Shown: one piece after another, positions 27,101-37,624 of the stretch
How the letters are laid out: each line of letters opens with the position of its first letter
Position numbering within the stretch: the first letter of the stretch is position 1
Assembly (NCBI GenBank): GCA_029582155.1
Contig: CM055909.1
Coordinates: 17,238,534-17,302,533, forward strand
Direction: 5' to 3'
Length of the DNA stretch: 64,000 nt
Source of the DNA: Panopea generosa
Lineage: Eukaryota > Mollusca > Bivalvia > Adapedonta > Hiatellidae
Program-made: the position numbers and the translations under genes
Notes under the pieces: generated by a model
Told to the model about the DNA's origin: nothing
Databases searched by the model: none
The model's input: the letters and a program-made list of their open reading frames with translations, nothing else

Positions 27101-27794
27101 TGTGGAATACAGGGCTGATATTATCTATGGCAAAAATCGGCGAAACAACTTTCGCTCGTTCTTGCAGTCCTTGAATACTATCACGGCAAACTTGTTTGTA
27201 AAACACATGGGTATCTTGGCAAGCGATTTCTGTCAAACATGTCAGTTTGAAACTAGCTGTGTTATCAATTTTCTTCAATTCATAAGCACATAAAGACTGG
27301 TCAGTCTTAACAAAGGACAGAATGCTTTCAACGAAATTGTACCCATGTTCGCCATCGTTAGCTAAATACAGACACACCCCTCTCTTGATATCGGTCCCAC
27401 CTGGTGAAAGCGACTTTCCAGAAAACTGGACAGAATGTGCGAAGTTTGCGCGTGTCCATGCCGTCGATTGTCTGTACACTTTGTGACACTTATTGGCCGA
27501 TTGAATATATACATCTTTACCAGATTTAAAACTAGAATCACTAGGATACACGAAAAAACAACTGGTTTTATCGTTCAAGCATATCGACACATCCCCTCCG
27601 ATTGTACTTTCGGTTTCGTCCCTCACTAATGCGCATCTCTTTAAATAAACAGGTTTGTCCGGGAAAGCCACGTATATGTAGTCACGTTTTATGTCAGTAT
27701 TTACCGACATCTTGATATTCCTCAAAGTTCTAAAGAGATAATGTCTACAATAAAACCTGTAATTCACAACAACAGACTTTAGAGCGGGGTTCAT
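21038..27794 (-). CDS. CMPK2: CMPK2-like mitochondrial nucleoside monophosphate kinase
   Basis: The family phosphorylates (d)UMP/(d)CMP with ATP in mitochondria. Five minus-strand exons: 27794-27069, 25606-25477, 24872-24671, 21839-21612 and 21164-21038. All have GT-AG borders and phases that fit, for 470 residues plus TAG (human is 449). The first about 30 residues have many Arg/Lys and no acid, as in a mitochondrial presequence; a second Met in a fair context is at residue 29. Exon 1 is the CMPK2-specific N-terminal region. The thymidylate-kinase-type core follows: P-loop GMDATGKTT split between exons 2 and 3, RRAYYSMGNYIVAKDI, MDRFWHSTTAYGIAN split between exons 3 and 4, YKWPTDLLKP, and LID-like RKQRLSGRG. 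The end YRRMSDPACVEIDAGG matches the family tail. In vertebrates CMPK2 sits beside viperin and is interferon-induced; no viperin gene is in this window. Confidence 0.95.
21612..21839 (-). CDS. CMPK2: CMPK2 exon 4: FWHST and LID region
   Basis: 228 bp with FWHSTTAYGIANETSSG, YKWPTDLLKPTVVLFLTV and RKQRLSGRGIQATFEEKSL. The donor is GTTTGT at its 3' end. Confidence 0.95.
22379..23162. mobile_element. hAT-like DNA element in CMPK2 intron 4
   Basis: 784 bp bounded by inverted 18-bp ends, CAGAGCTACAGATAAGCT and AGCTTATCTGTAGCCCTG, with one mismatch. The flanks share TACTA, a possible decayed target duplication. The CAG(A/G)G end suggests hAT. The interior has no transposase but holds a 68-codon open stretch at 22780-22986. 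Confidence 0.7.
22756..22986 (+). pseudogene. Unknown open reading segment inside the hAT-like element
   Basis: Not recognised. It has no ATG; it opens after an acceptor-like ACACACAG and ends in TGA. It encodes an amphipathic helical stretch (SILDDLFAQILHLPQ, then IASEILDEILSRVVSVLKE). It could be the last exon of a captured host gene, part of the element's lost protein, or chance. Confidence 0.35.
23255..23555 (+). mobile_element. tRNA-derived SINE (family A), copy 2
   Basis: The head has A box TGGTCTAGGGGTAGAGCAT and B box GGTTCGATCCCC. The body contains TTCTAGGTCTGGTTGACCCA, ATCATACCATGTGTCTGCAG and CAAGTAGACACTGTCAC. Best-preserved copy in the window. Confidence 0.88.
24430..24695 (-). 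repeat. 52-bp tandem array spanning the CMPK2 exon 3 donor
   Basis: Five copies exactly 52 bp apart (CCATGATTACAGG at 24467, 24519, 24571, 24623 and 24675). On the minus strand each unit is the last 20 exon bases, a donor (GTAGGTACC, GTAGGAATA or GTAAGTACC) and about 30 intron bases. The copy nearest the exon is the real junction. Confidence 0.96.
24671..24872 (-). CDS. CMPK2: CMPK2 exon 3: P-loop lysine to DR motif
   Basis: 202 bp. Completes GKTTLTEALENQ, then LRAFFDRYPEIVRRAYYSMG and TRPVIMDR. The last 20 bases and the donor are the first of five tandem copies. This donor must be used because any later one brings in TAG. Confidence 0.94.
25235..25350. repeat. Diverged SINE
   Basis: Shares GCTCAGAGCTTATATGAAC, GCTCTCGAGTC and TTCCTGGGTAGAACCAGTA with 7090-7265. 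Confidence 0.5.
25365..25425. repeat. Foldback family, half copy
   Basis: The reverse complement of GGATAGAAAATTCAGTCCC and ATAAGAATCTTACATGG corresponds to the left half and flank of the 20429-20527 element. Confidence 0.5.
25477..25606 (-). CDS. CMPK2: CMPK2 exon 2: start of P-loop
   Basis: 130 bp encoding LVDTPEVQELMDIADKYV and HPFVVVEGMDAT. It ends one base into the glycine of the P-loop; the donor is GTATTA. Confidence 0.93.
25889..25979. repeat. 91-bp strong hairpin in CMPK2 intron 1
   Basis: The left arm TACTCCATACTGTATTTA and following GATATACTTACAC pair with the right arm GTGTAAGTATATC and TAAATACAGTATGGAGTA. A loop of about 20 nt separates the arms, with one short bulge. The size fits a miniature foldback element or a microRNA-like precursor. 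Expression is unknown. Confidence 0.8.
26640..27000 (-). repeat. Two tRNA-like SINE heads in tandem
   Basis: On the minus strand, heads at about 26752-26660 (TTAGCTCAGTCTGTAGAGTG; GGTTCAAGTCCC) and 26990-26895 (TTAGCTCAGTTGGTAGACC; GGTTCGAGACC) are each followed by an AAATTTTTCTTGTCC-like block. Equal parts lie about 240 bp apart, suggesting a dimer or nested SINE. Confidence 0.65.
27069..27794 (-). CDS. CMPK2: CMPK2 exon 1: presequence and N-terminal region
   Basis: 242 codons from MNPALKSVVVNYRFYCRH to KVLDE. The donor GTATAA follows GAG. The start was chosen as the first Met of the open frame because it gives a basic, acid-free leader. Confidence 0.85.
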
Positions 27795-28330
27795 TTGTTT
27801 TTGCCGCTTTCGGGTGGCAATGAATAGTTTTCTATATTTCGTTCAAGCGGTGCAAGATAGCATACACAAGATGTTTTTTATAGTCGGCATAACACACTAG
27901 CTATGTATATCTATTGGTCGACATTTACATATATTAACAATTCATAAAGATTCAAGATTCAAATAATTTTATTCAGTAACTTAAACATATAATGTTTCGC
28001 ATTACATACACATTCAAATAATAAATGCAACACATGACAGGTAGATAATAGATAAAAAATCAATAACATTGTTGGATTCAATTAAATTATATATATGACG
28101 TTATCTAAATATCTTTTTATTAAATATTTTCTTTTGAGGTTGACAAATAAAAATAACATATTTAACATACTTTGTCATTATATACTTGAGTAGAACAACA
28201 CAAATAGATAGATGGAAACATTTATGCATTTTGATTATACAAGGATTTACGAATATAATACAAGTCATTTTGTGAGTTATTACATAAATCACTGACTCTA
28301 TTACAATTGTAACAATAAAATATTAGGTAT
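27795..28330. other. CMPK2 upstream region
   Basis: About 0.5 kb of AT-rich DNA before the CMPK2 start. No TATA box at a convincing place and no clear interferon-response-type site was seen. Confidence 0.35.
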
Positions 28331-29825
28331 CAGGTCAAAACGTCCCGTAGTCAACCCCCCCCCCCCCTTTTTGGTCAAAACGTCCCCATTTGAATTAGAA
28401 TTTGGTCAAAACACCCCCTAAAGGTGTAACCAACCATTGATTTTTGTTCTTTATTCTATTCTAGATTTTATTCTGCTCAGTGTGTACGCTGGTGACAAAG
28501 TGAAAGAAGACTTCCGAAATCATGTATTCATACCCCAATTTCCAAGCATCAATTTTTTTAAGTTCACAATTCAAACATGACAATGCTATCAAAATGTTCA
28601 AAATACATCAATAATGCCATTCAAAAAAAAAAAAAAAAAAAATGAGCATTAAAATAAGGAAAATGCATTTTAAAGAAGAAGAAACAGGGATTATTTATAA
28701 TCGCCATCATGCCATTATAACCCCACGGAAGCACTTCCCTTTTCCAATGGTGGTATTAAGCCTAAAACGTCCTCTATTATGATTTTATATTTTTCATAAT
28801 ATTATTTTTATGTTATTCATATATCTTTTTTTTATATATATATTAAAAACTGTAAGCTATATGTATTACACAAACTTGATTTTATCAACACCTATATTAA
28901 TTTAAACAACACCTTTAAACTATATATACATAGCTGTGCAGTAATTGAGCTGTTTATTAAGGTGTCATAAACCCATTAATCACCAGTATCAAGGTGTGAA
29001 AGTGTATTTGAGAAGGGATTATCTTTATTAACTTTTTCAGACTTCTAAGCTTTGTGTAAAATTTACAAAAATTTTGCTCAGATTAATAACTTCATTTATA
29101 ATTTTTTTTTTTTTACAACAGTCACAATTACACAGTTGACTAACGAAAATATCACACCTGATCACTATATTCACGTTTCTAGAGGAAATCACATGGATAT
29201 CATATAGTCATTTCAAATAACACATCCATTTTGCTTCTTGGGCAGTTTTTGAGTTAATGTCTTAAGCAACATTCATTCGTCGTCCTCTACTGATATGGTG
29301 AGGCTGGGTTTATAGATGGTACTCATTAATTTTGTAATTATAACTGAGATTTGTTACAAAACTAACTTTAGACTTATTATTTTATTTCATTCATTCTAAA
29401 CTCATATTAACGATATACCTTTCAAAATGTATACATGTACAACAACATAGAAATATAGCAATATTTTACAATATCTTAATTTACAAATACATTATATTTT
29501 ACAAAGTCAATTCACAGCAATATACATAATTTGTAAAGGGGAATGTTTTGACTAGGTAATTTTCTAAAGGGGGATATTTTGACCAGAAAAGGGGAGTGCT
29601 TTGACCATACACGTATTTACAGCAATTGACTTGTGATTTATTCAGAACAATACATAGTACAACATGGTGTCAGAAGTTATCGCATATTTGGATTAAATGA
29701 ATAATGCTGTTCAATGAACTATTGTGTTTTAATCAAATAAAACAAAATTATATATATATATATAATTGGCACATTTCCAAGCGAATCCTCCGGAAAATTT
29801 AAATTTTAAAAGGCCGGAAGACTTG

Positions 29826-30411
29826 TGACAAATGGATTGTGAGATTTGAACGTTTCAAAGTGGCATCGGGACTAAGTGCGAAGGATGAGGAACAGCAAGT
29901 AAACACTCTCATTTATTGTATGGGTAATGATGCGGAAGAAATATTTAATTCATTTAATTTAAGTGAGGAACAATCAAAAAATAAAAAAAATGTATGTGAC
30001 AAACTCAAATGTTACTTTGTGATTAAAAGAAACGTCATATTTAAACGTGCCAAATTCAATATGAGGTGCCAGGAGGAGGGCGAGAATGTCGATGCACTTG
30101 TGACAGCCCTACATTCTGTGGCGGAATATTGCAATTACGGTACATTAAAAGAGGAATTAATACGGGACAGAATAGTTGTTGGATTAAGCGATGCCAGCAT
30201 TTCTGAGAAACTGCAGTTGGACGCCGAGTTGATACTCGAAAGGTCAATAAACACTACAAGGCAAAAAGAGGAAGTTCGAAAACAGCAATCAGTTGTCAGA
30301 AACCATGCAATTGAAAATACGATGGACTATGTCAAACAAACACAACGCAGACCGAGGTTTGAGCAGAATAAGCCACCAGTGAAGCCTAGAAGTCGGTGCT
30401 CAAGATGCTGA
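29826..30411 (+). pseudogene. Ty3/gypsy gag fragment
   Basis: About 190 residues of capsid-like, charged helical sequence (for example VNTLIYCMGNDAEEIF). It ends in a TGA inside the first zinc-knuckle region, after which the same frame would continue. No Met-start was established. Confidence 0.75.
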
Positions 30412-31238
30412 GCAGTACCGGAACACACCAGAAGTACATGCCCAGCAACACATTCAAAGTGCAGAGGGTGCGGCCGGATGGGGCACTGGGTTAAATGTTG
30501 TCTGTCAGCCACGAAAGTTGACGAAGTACAGGATCGAGCCTTCCTTGGAACTATTGGCTGTGATGAGAAAGTCTGGACAATCAATTTAAAGGTGAAACAA
30601 TCGTTTATCAGATTCCAAATTGATACAGGGGCAGATGTAACTGCTATTTCTGAAAATGTGTATGAAACACTTGGTTCACCACCTTTAATTAAAAGTAAGA
30701 AAAATCTTTTTGGGCCAGGTAATAAACCATTGCACGTCTTGGGTTCAATCACAGAAACTGTTTCTAGTGATAAATCATCAGCGGTCGAAGAGATATGTCG
30801 TGAAAAGTTTAGAACGATGTTTACTGGGCCAACCAGCAATTATAAATCTTAACCTTATTGAGTTAAAATGCATAGAAGAGGTTATTTCAGTTGAAAATGT
30901 AAAATTGAGTCATCCCAAGTTATTTTGGGGAATTAGGCATGTTGAGCGGCGAATATCATATTTCAATCAATGAAGGTGCTAAGCCATACGGGTTAACGGT
31001 TCCTCGACGCGTACCTATTCCGCTACTCCCCAAGGTCAAACATGAATTAGACAACATGGAGAAAAATGTGATTTTTTGTGTTGATCATCCAACCGAATGG
31101 TGTGCAGGCATGGTTGTCGTACCAAAGCCTGGAGACAAAGTCAGAATCTGGTTCGACCTGACAAAACTAAATGACAGCGTCCGACGAGAGGCAAACCCAC
31201 TTTTGACACCATGTTGTAATATGTATTGTTCTGAATAA
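30412..31238 (+). pseudogene. Ty3/gypsy zinc knuckle, protease and partial RT
   Basis: A CX2CX4HX4C knuckle (CRGCGRMGHWVKC) leads to an aspartic protease with FQIDTGADVTAI. A frame break near 30850-30950 follows, then the RT start (VPIPLLPKVKHELD, VRIWFDLTKLN). The polymerase palm is missing, so no active enzyme can be made. Confidence 0.8.
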
Positions 31239-31386
31239 ATCAGAAGTCAATTGCTGTAGATACGTGTATGTTTATTTGAGACTACAACAGAATAAAATCC
31301 CTGCGACCAGAGCGGCATAGGTTTATATACATGCAAGATAGTGTGTATCAAGTTACCATGCAGAGTGCATTTAGTTATATACAACA
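31212..31386 (-). repeat. Complete 175-bp LTR, inverted
   Basis: On the minus strand it begins TGTTGTATATAAC and ends ACAACA, the perfect TG...CA inverted ends of an LTR. It has a TATATAAACC box and AATAAA signals. Its last part matches, inverted, the partial LTR at 29606-29663, and the match continues into the primer-binding site. Confidence 0.8.
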
Positions 31387-31599
31387 AAAATGGGGGGTGG
31401 GGTGTTTTGACTAGGGGGTGTTTTGACTAGGGGACGCTATGAGTAACATCCCAATAATTACATCAAGCAAGTTAGGCCTATCCCCTGGGCGCGAGGGAGT
31501 TGGTGGGGGCACTCCCTAAATCTTGGTGAGTACATATATGCCACCGTTTTGATCCCTCTTTTTGGGCATATGATATATAGTTTTAACCCTTATTTCCTT

Positions 31600-31945
31600 T
31601 GCATAATGCGATGTAGAGCTTCGACCATCCTTTCTGGTAACATACTGTTCAATCCCCTCCTGCCTAGGAACTCCAGGCTAGTCGTGTCAATGTTTTTCAC
31701 TGCAATACATTTTCTTCAAATACAAAAGCAATATTTTGCTTATAAGACACATGCATTTTGTTCTTAATGATAACCAAGAGCTATAAATGCCATTGTGTAG
31801 ACAACGTTTTATTTTAACCTAGATTAAATGTAAAGTTTTGACCTCTATTTAATTTGTTTTAATGTAGAGTTTCGACTCCTATAACTGGTTTGAATGTAGA
31901 GTTTTGACCACCAAATTTTAGGCTGCAATGTAGAGTTTGTGGTTC
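31600..31945 (+). repeat. Diverged motif repeats (AATGTAGAGTTTTGACC)
   Basis: Five loose copies (GATGTAGAGCTTCGACC, AATGTAAAGTTTTGACC, AATGTAGAGTTTCGACT, AATGTAGAGTTTTGACC and AATGTAGAGTTTGTGG) at irregular 30-200 bp spacing. They may be the outer part of the composite element. Confidence 0.45.
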
Positions 31946-32609
31946 TGTTTTGAAGTTTACAGGGCACATATGTGTTGATTCATTTCGTTTAGATCTATTA
32001 TTCAAATAATGTATGGAAAAAAATTGTAAAATGTATGTATTCGTATGATTGTACAATGTCGCTTGATAGATAAAACTACACGTGTTCTCCACATCGAGTT
32101 TATGAAATAATTCCTTCTCCAGCTAGTAGAAGTGTTAACAATATGTACCCGTTTTCAGGCCAAGTGCAACCCCTCCATATACATATACATACATCCATTA
32201 TTTTCTCCAGTATCGGAGAGAAGCCACGAGCATAATAAACATAAAAAATGAACCACATGTCATACAACGGATTGCAACAGGCAATAAGATGGTAAACCCG
32301 CGCTATATACTGAAATATCGGCTCTAGCTAAACGTACAAGCTGGTCCTAACAGATACCGCAGTATATAGCGAAAATGCTTGTACACACATATAAACTTGC
32401 AACTATATATCAAGGCTCACCACTCCACATTTTTTTAAGTATAATACATATTAATATTGCATTTTATGACTGTTTAACATGTCTGGGTTTGTTCACCTGT
32501 TTAGACTAAGAAATCTACAGCTCGCATATATGATGGTATTCAGACAAAAGACAAAACGTGCCAGCTGATCCTAACCGACATCCCAGCATACATAGATAAT
32601 AAAACATAT

Positions 32610-32738
32610 ATTTAGTTTTGCTTTCATACTTTGCATTACTCTTACTATATCATTTTTTGCTTCCATACTTTGCATTACTGTAACTATATCATTTTTGCTT
32701 TCATACCTTTCGTTACTCTTACTATATCATAGTTAAGT
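32610..32738 (+). repeat. Three outlying copies of the 38-bp satellite unit
   Basis: TTGCTTTCATACTTTGCATT and CTTACTATATCATT repeat three times, with the same unit as the array at 34498-35430, about 1.8 kb away. The rest of 31950-33300 shows no gene apart from a LINE tail. Confidence 0.85.
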
Positions 32739-32939
32739 TCAGTTGCAAACGTGTTTACCAAGCAAGAAATATTGCATCATATTAAATTAAAGTACAATTA
32801 AAGTCTAAATAATGGCATTTTAAAGAAAATTAAACAAAACAAGTTTGAATGACTAGTAATGCAGCAATGAATAACAAGCATATCATGCATGCACATTGAG
32901 TGAACACTCGACAGCAAAACTGATAACATGATAAAGGTA

Positions 32940-33110
32940 CAAGATAGCACGTTGAACAATACAGCGTGAAATTCTACAGCTCTTTCCATTCCAAGATCTA
33001 ATCAGACTGCAGAGCCGATTACAACTGGATTCATTTCTGAAATGTTCTTGAAGAGAGTTCCATAGTCTGGCAACCCCAAAACGAAACGAGACCATAATTT
33101 CTTGTTCTTA
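32940..33110 (-). pseudogene. Non-LTR element tail fragment
   Basis: The minus strand encodes FGVARLWNSLQEHFRN, like the (G)xxLWNxLP...(R)N block found near the C-terminus of many non-LTR reverse transcriptase proteins, followed by SLIRSWNGKSCR. Short and isolated. Confidence 0.45.
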
Positions 33111-33304
33111 CCTGTTATATGTCTGCGGTGTAGAGTAAAAGTTCTGTTTTATACGTGTATCCAGCGGATTTATTTTCATTATTAACTTCAAATTTCGCGA
33201 CAGTTGCCAATATTATTTGCGCAATAATTAGATAAGTAAAATTTAGCTACCAATTATGCTTAAATCCATCCCATGCATGCATCTTGGCATCCTTGCATCC
33301 ATCC

Positions 33305-33755
33305 ATCCATCCATCCATTGTCTTATATATTTAGTTATTACACCTTTGTCTTATATATTTAGTTATTATACTTTTGGTTTATATATTTTGTTATTACATC
33401 TTTGTTTTATATACTTAGTTATTACACCTTTGTCTTATATATTTTGTTATTACATCTTTGGTTTATATATTTAGTTATTACACCTTTGTTTTATATATTT
33501 AGTTATTGCACCTTTGTCATATATATTTTGTTATTACATCTTTGTTTTATATATTTTGTTATTACATCTTTGTCTTATATATTTTGTTATTAAATCTTTG
33601 TTTTAAATATTTTGTTATTACACCTTTGTCTTATATATTTTGTTATTACACGTTTGTTTTAAATATTTAGTTATTACACCTTTGTCTTATATATTTAGTT
33701 AGTATAGCTTTGTTTTATATAGTTAGTTAGTATACCTTTGTTTTATGTAATAAAT
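33305..33755 (+). repeat. 28-bp minisatellite
   Basis: About 16 copies of an AT-rich unit (TTAGTTATTACACCTTTGTC plus TTATATAT) at 28-bp spacing, with alternating TTAGTTATT and TTTGTTATT variants. Preceded by a short CATC run. Confidence 0.92.
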
Positions 33756-34497
33756 TTCTTTTCCTTTGTGTTACTGTCGAGCCAGCTTTCTAAACCATTT
33801 GACGCTATTTGATATTACATTGCATTTATAAATGTTCACCATAATCAGACGATGTTTTGCGCGCAAGATCCAGGTCTCTTGCGCACAGAGATGCACGAGA
33901 AATTATATGCGTATAAACCAACGAAAAAAAAGTATATGTTCAATATATTAACGATGTTTTGTTTCAAAATTGAATACGTACCCTGGATATCTTTATCAGT
34001 GCGATTCGACACATATTAAATACAAAGTTGGTCATAGTTATCAAATAGATACCATCTGATCAATTGATACCAGACATACTTAGTTCATATGATTGTTATT
34101 TACCCGTCGTTCCAGGTTAGGGGTTCGAGATCTCTGACCAGCTTAAAATTAAGTATTTTCAAACAGACACAGTAGCTTCTATGCTTGGTGTCCTGCATAT
34201 GTATGATATTTCTGATACTGGCTATTCTGGTGTTATAATAACATGACTGGCAAACAGACTATAACAATGCTTTTCATACTGGTACTTCAACAACAGACCC
34301 GTCTCGTTCTAGATTTGAATGCAACAATAACACAAGTGGACTGAGATGACGAATAATGCAGGATATGCGTATATTGTTATTTTATATATCAAGTACTATT
34401 CATTTGTATGTTTATTAGAAACGGATGCACGATATATACGTATAAAATTGAGTCACATATACTTATGTACTTACAATATAAGTATTTTGTTGGTATC

Positions 34498-35430
34498 ACA
34501 GTTTACATTACTCTTACTATATCACTGTTGCTTTCATACTTTGCGTTACGCTTACTATATCATTGTTGCTTTCATACTTTGTTTCACTCTTACTATGTCA
34601 TTATAGCTTTCATACTTTGTGTTGCTCTTACTTTATCGATGTTGATTTCATACTTTGCGTTACTCTTACTATATCACTGTTGCTTTCATACTTTGTTTCA
34701 CTCTTACTATGTCAATGTTGTTTTCATACTTTGCATAACTCTTACTATATCACTGTTGCTTTCATACTTTGCATAACTCTTACTATATCACTATTGCTTT
34801 TATACTTTGCGTTACTCTTACTAGATCAATGTTGTTTTCATACTTTGCATAACTCTTACTATATCACTGTTGTTTTCATACTTTGCAGAACTCTTACTAT
34901 ATCACTATTGCTTTCATACTTTGCGTTACTCTTACTATATCAATGTTGTTTTCATACTTTGCGTTACTCTTACTATATCACTGCTGCTTTCATACTTTGC
35001 ATAACTCGTACTATATCACTGTTGCTTTCATACTTTGCGTTACTCTTACGGTATCAATGTTGTTTTCATACTTTGCGTTACTCTTACTTTATCACTGTTG
35101 CTTTCATACTTTGCATAACTCTTACTATATCACTGTTGCTTTCATACTTTGCGTTACTCTTACGGTATCAATGTTGTTTTCATACTTTGCATTACTGTTA
35201 CTTTATCGCTGTTGCTTTCATATTTTGTAATACTCTGACTATATCACTGTTGCTTTCACACTTTGCGTTACTCTTACTATATCACTGTTGCTTTCACACT
35301 TTGCGTTACTCTTACTATATCAATGTGCCTTTTATACTTTGCGTTACTCTTACTATTTCATTGTTGCTTTCATATTTTGTTTTACTCTTACTATGTCATT
35401 GTAGCTTTCATACCTTGTATTACATTGTTG
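34498..35430 (+). repeat. 38-bp minisatellite
   Basis: About 24 copies at 38-bp spacing (CTTTCATACT at 34531, 34569, 34607 and on). The unit holds CTTTCATACTTTGCGTTACT and CTTACTATATCACTGTTG. It lacks stops in several frames, which creates a false 299-codon open frame. Confidence 0.95.
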
Positions 35431-35544
35431 CTTTCGTACAAGAACAAGAACAAGAACAATAAAAATGTTATTATTACTATATCACGGTTGCTTTCATATT
35501 TTACATTACATCTACTATAATCAGTGTTGTCTTTTTACCATTTT

Positions 35545-37290
35545 GCAACTGGCATTCTATAATACTTGAGTCATTTTACAATTTACATAGTATAATACTA
35601 AAGCCATTTTACAATTAACATAGTTCAATGCTTAATTCATTTTGCAATTTACATCGTATACTGCTTAAGTCTTACAGTTTACGTAGTATTTTACAATTTA
35701 CACAGTATAATGATTGAGCGATTTTACAATTTACACAGTATAATGATTGAGCGATTTTACAATAGTATAATGATTGAGCGATTTTACAATTTACACAGTA
35801 TAATGATTGAGCGATTTTACAATTTACATATTATACTGTTTGAGACTTATTAGAATTTACGTAGAATAATGATTGTGTCATTTTACAGTTTACGTAGTAT
35901 AATATTTGAGACGTTTTACAGTTTACATAGAATAATGATTGCATCATTTAACAGTTTACGTAGTATAATGTTTGAGACATTTTACAGTTTACGTAGTATA
36001 ATTTACAGTTAACGTAGAATAATACTTTAGACACATTACAATCTATGTAGTATAATACTCGAGACACATTACAATCTACGAAGTATAATATTTGAGACAC
36101 ATTACAATCTACGTTATATAATACTTGAGACACATTACATTCTAAGAAGTATACTACTTGAGACACATTACAATTTACGTCGTATACTTCTTGAGAACTA
36201 TTACAATCTACGAAGTATAATACTTGAGACACATTACAATTTACGTAGTATAATACTCGAGACACATTACAATCTACGTAGTATAATACTCGAGACACAT
36301 TTCAATTTACGTAGTATAAAACTTGAAACACACTACAATGTACGTAATATAAAACTTGAGACACATTACAATGTACATAATATAAAACTTGAGACACATT
36401 ACAATGTACATAATATAAAACTTGAGACACATTACAATTTACGTAGAATAATACTTGAGACACATTACAATCTACGAAGTAAAATACATGAGACACATTT
36501 TAATCTACGTAATATAATACTTGTGACACGTTACAATCTACGTAGTAAAATACTTGAGACACATTACAATCTACGTAGTATAATACTTGAGACACATCAC
36601 AATCTACGTAATATAACACTTGAGGCATATTACAATCTACGTAATATAATACTTGAGACACATTACAATTTACGTAATATAAAACTTGAGGCACATTACA
36701 ATTTACGTTATATAATACTTGAGACACATTACAATTTACGTTACAATTTACGTAGTATAAAAATTGAGACACATTACAATTAACGTTATATAATACTTGA
36801 GACACATTACAAATTACGTTACAATTTACGTAGTATAAAAATTGAGACACATTACAATTAACGTTATATAATACTTGAGACACATTACAATTTACGTTAC
36901 AATTTACGTAGTATAAAAATTGAGACACATTACAATTAACGTTATATAATACTTGAGACACATTACAATTTACGTTACAATTTACGTAGAATAAAAATTG
37001 AGACACATTACAATTTACGTTATATAATACTTGAGACACATTACAATTTACGTTACAATTTACGTAGTATAAAAATTGAGACACATTACAATTAACGTTA
37101 TATAATACTTGAGACACATTACAATTTACGTTATATAATACTTGAGACACATTACAATTTACGTTACAATTTACGTAGTATAAAACTTGAGACACATTAC
37201 AATTTACGTAGAATAATACTTGAGACACATTACAATGTACGTAGAATAATACTTGAGACACATTATAATCTACGTAGTATAATACTTGAG
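35545..37290. repeat. 33-bp minisatellite A with 78-bp higher-order unit
   Basis: More than 50 copies of a unit built from ACATTACAATTTACGTAG and TATAATACTTGAG. Between about 36720 and 37130 the order is regular: two 33-bp units plus a 12-bp TTACAATTTACG insert recur every 78 bp (ATTAACG at 36779, 36857 and 36935). The left third is more diverged. Confidence 0.93.
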
Positions 37291-37624
37291 AACATATAAA
37301 GTTCATGGTTATTTACACAAACGATACAATACATGCATGCAGCAGTACGATAGTGGACATAATTATGTTACATACATCAATATATTCTGAAGTAAATAAT
37401 GAAACATATAGTTATAATGTACATATACAATTCAGTTGTTTGAATTTAAAGCATTTGATCTTTGCTTAAATGCCCTGATACAAAATACAGATAATTTATT
37501 TAAAACTCTTAATTTATACGCGTTTAAACGTCTAAAAATTTATACATACTCGGACGATGGTAATAATAGTTAGGTACGTACTGAATTTTTAAAAATTCAA
37601 TATGCAAATGACGTAGAATAACAC

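Larger units (their letters stand above)
29606..31386 (+). mobile_element. Ty3/gypsy retrotransposon fragment with inverted LTR
   Basis: From left: the 3' end of an LTR (29606-29663), a tRNA-Leu-type primer-binding site TGGTGTCAGAA from 29664, gag, protease and the first part of reverse transcriptase. Near 31200 the coding sequence stops and a complete LTR follows in the opposite direction (31212-31386). The downstream RT, RNase H and integrase are absent. The gypsy assignment is from gag/protease/RT order and motifs. Confidence 0.8.
28331..31440. mobile_element. Composite transposable region with GGTCAAAAC/CCCC motif clusters
   Basis: The left end has three C-rich copies (GGTCAAAACGTCCC at about 28336, 28373 and 28402) around a run of C's. 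Inverted G-rich copies (GTTTTGACTAGGGG) lie at 29536-29605 and again at 31388-31435. Between the last two clusters sits a Ty3/gypsy fragment with an inverted LTR. The clusters look like ends of a DNA element whose right side was split by the retroelement. Confidence 0.55.

Noticed and set aside
34563..35462. A 299-codon frame rich in LLLSYF and FHTL
   Set aside because: Produced by the 38-bp satellite. All three frames are open and the unit length is not a codon multiple.
36500..37306. A 268-codon minus frame of NVSQVLYYVNC repeats
   Set aside because: An artefact of the 33-bp array A. The 12-base inserts keep the frame by chance of length.
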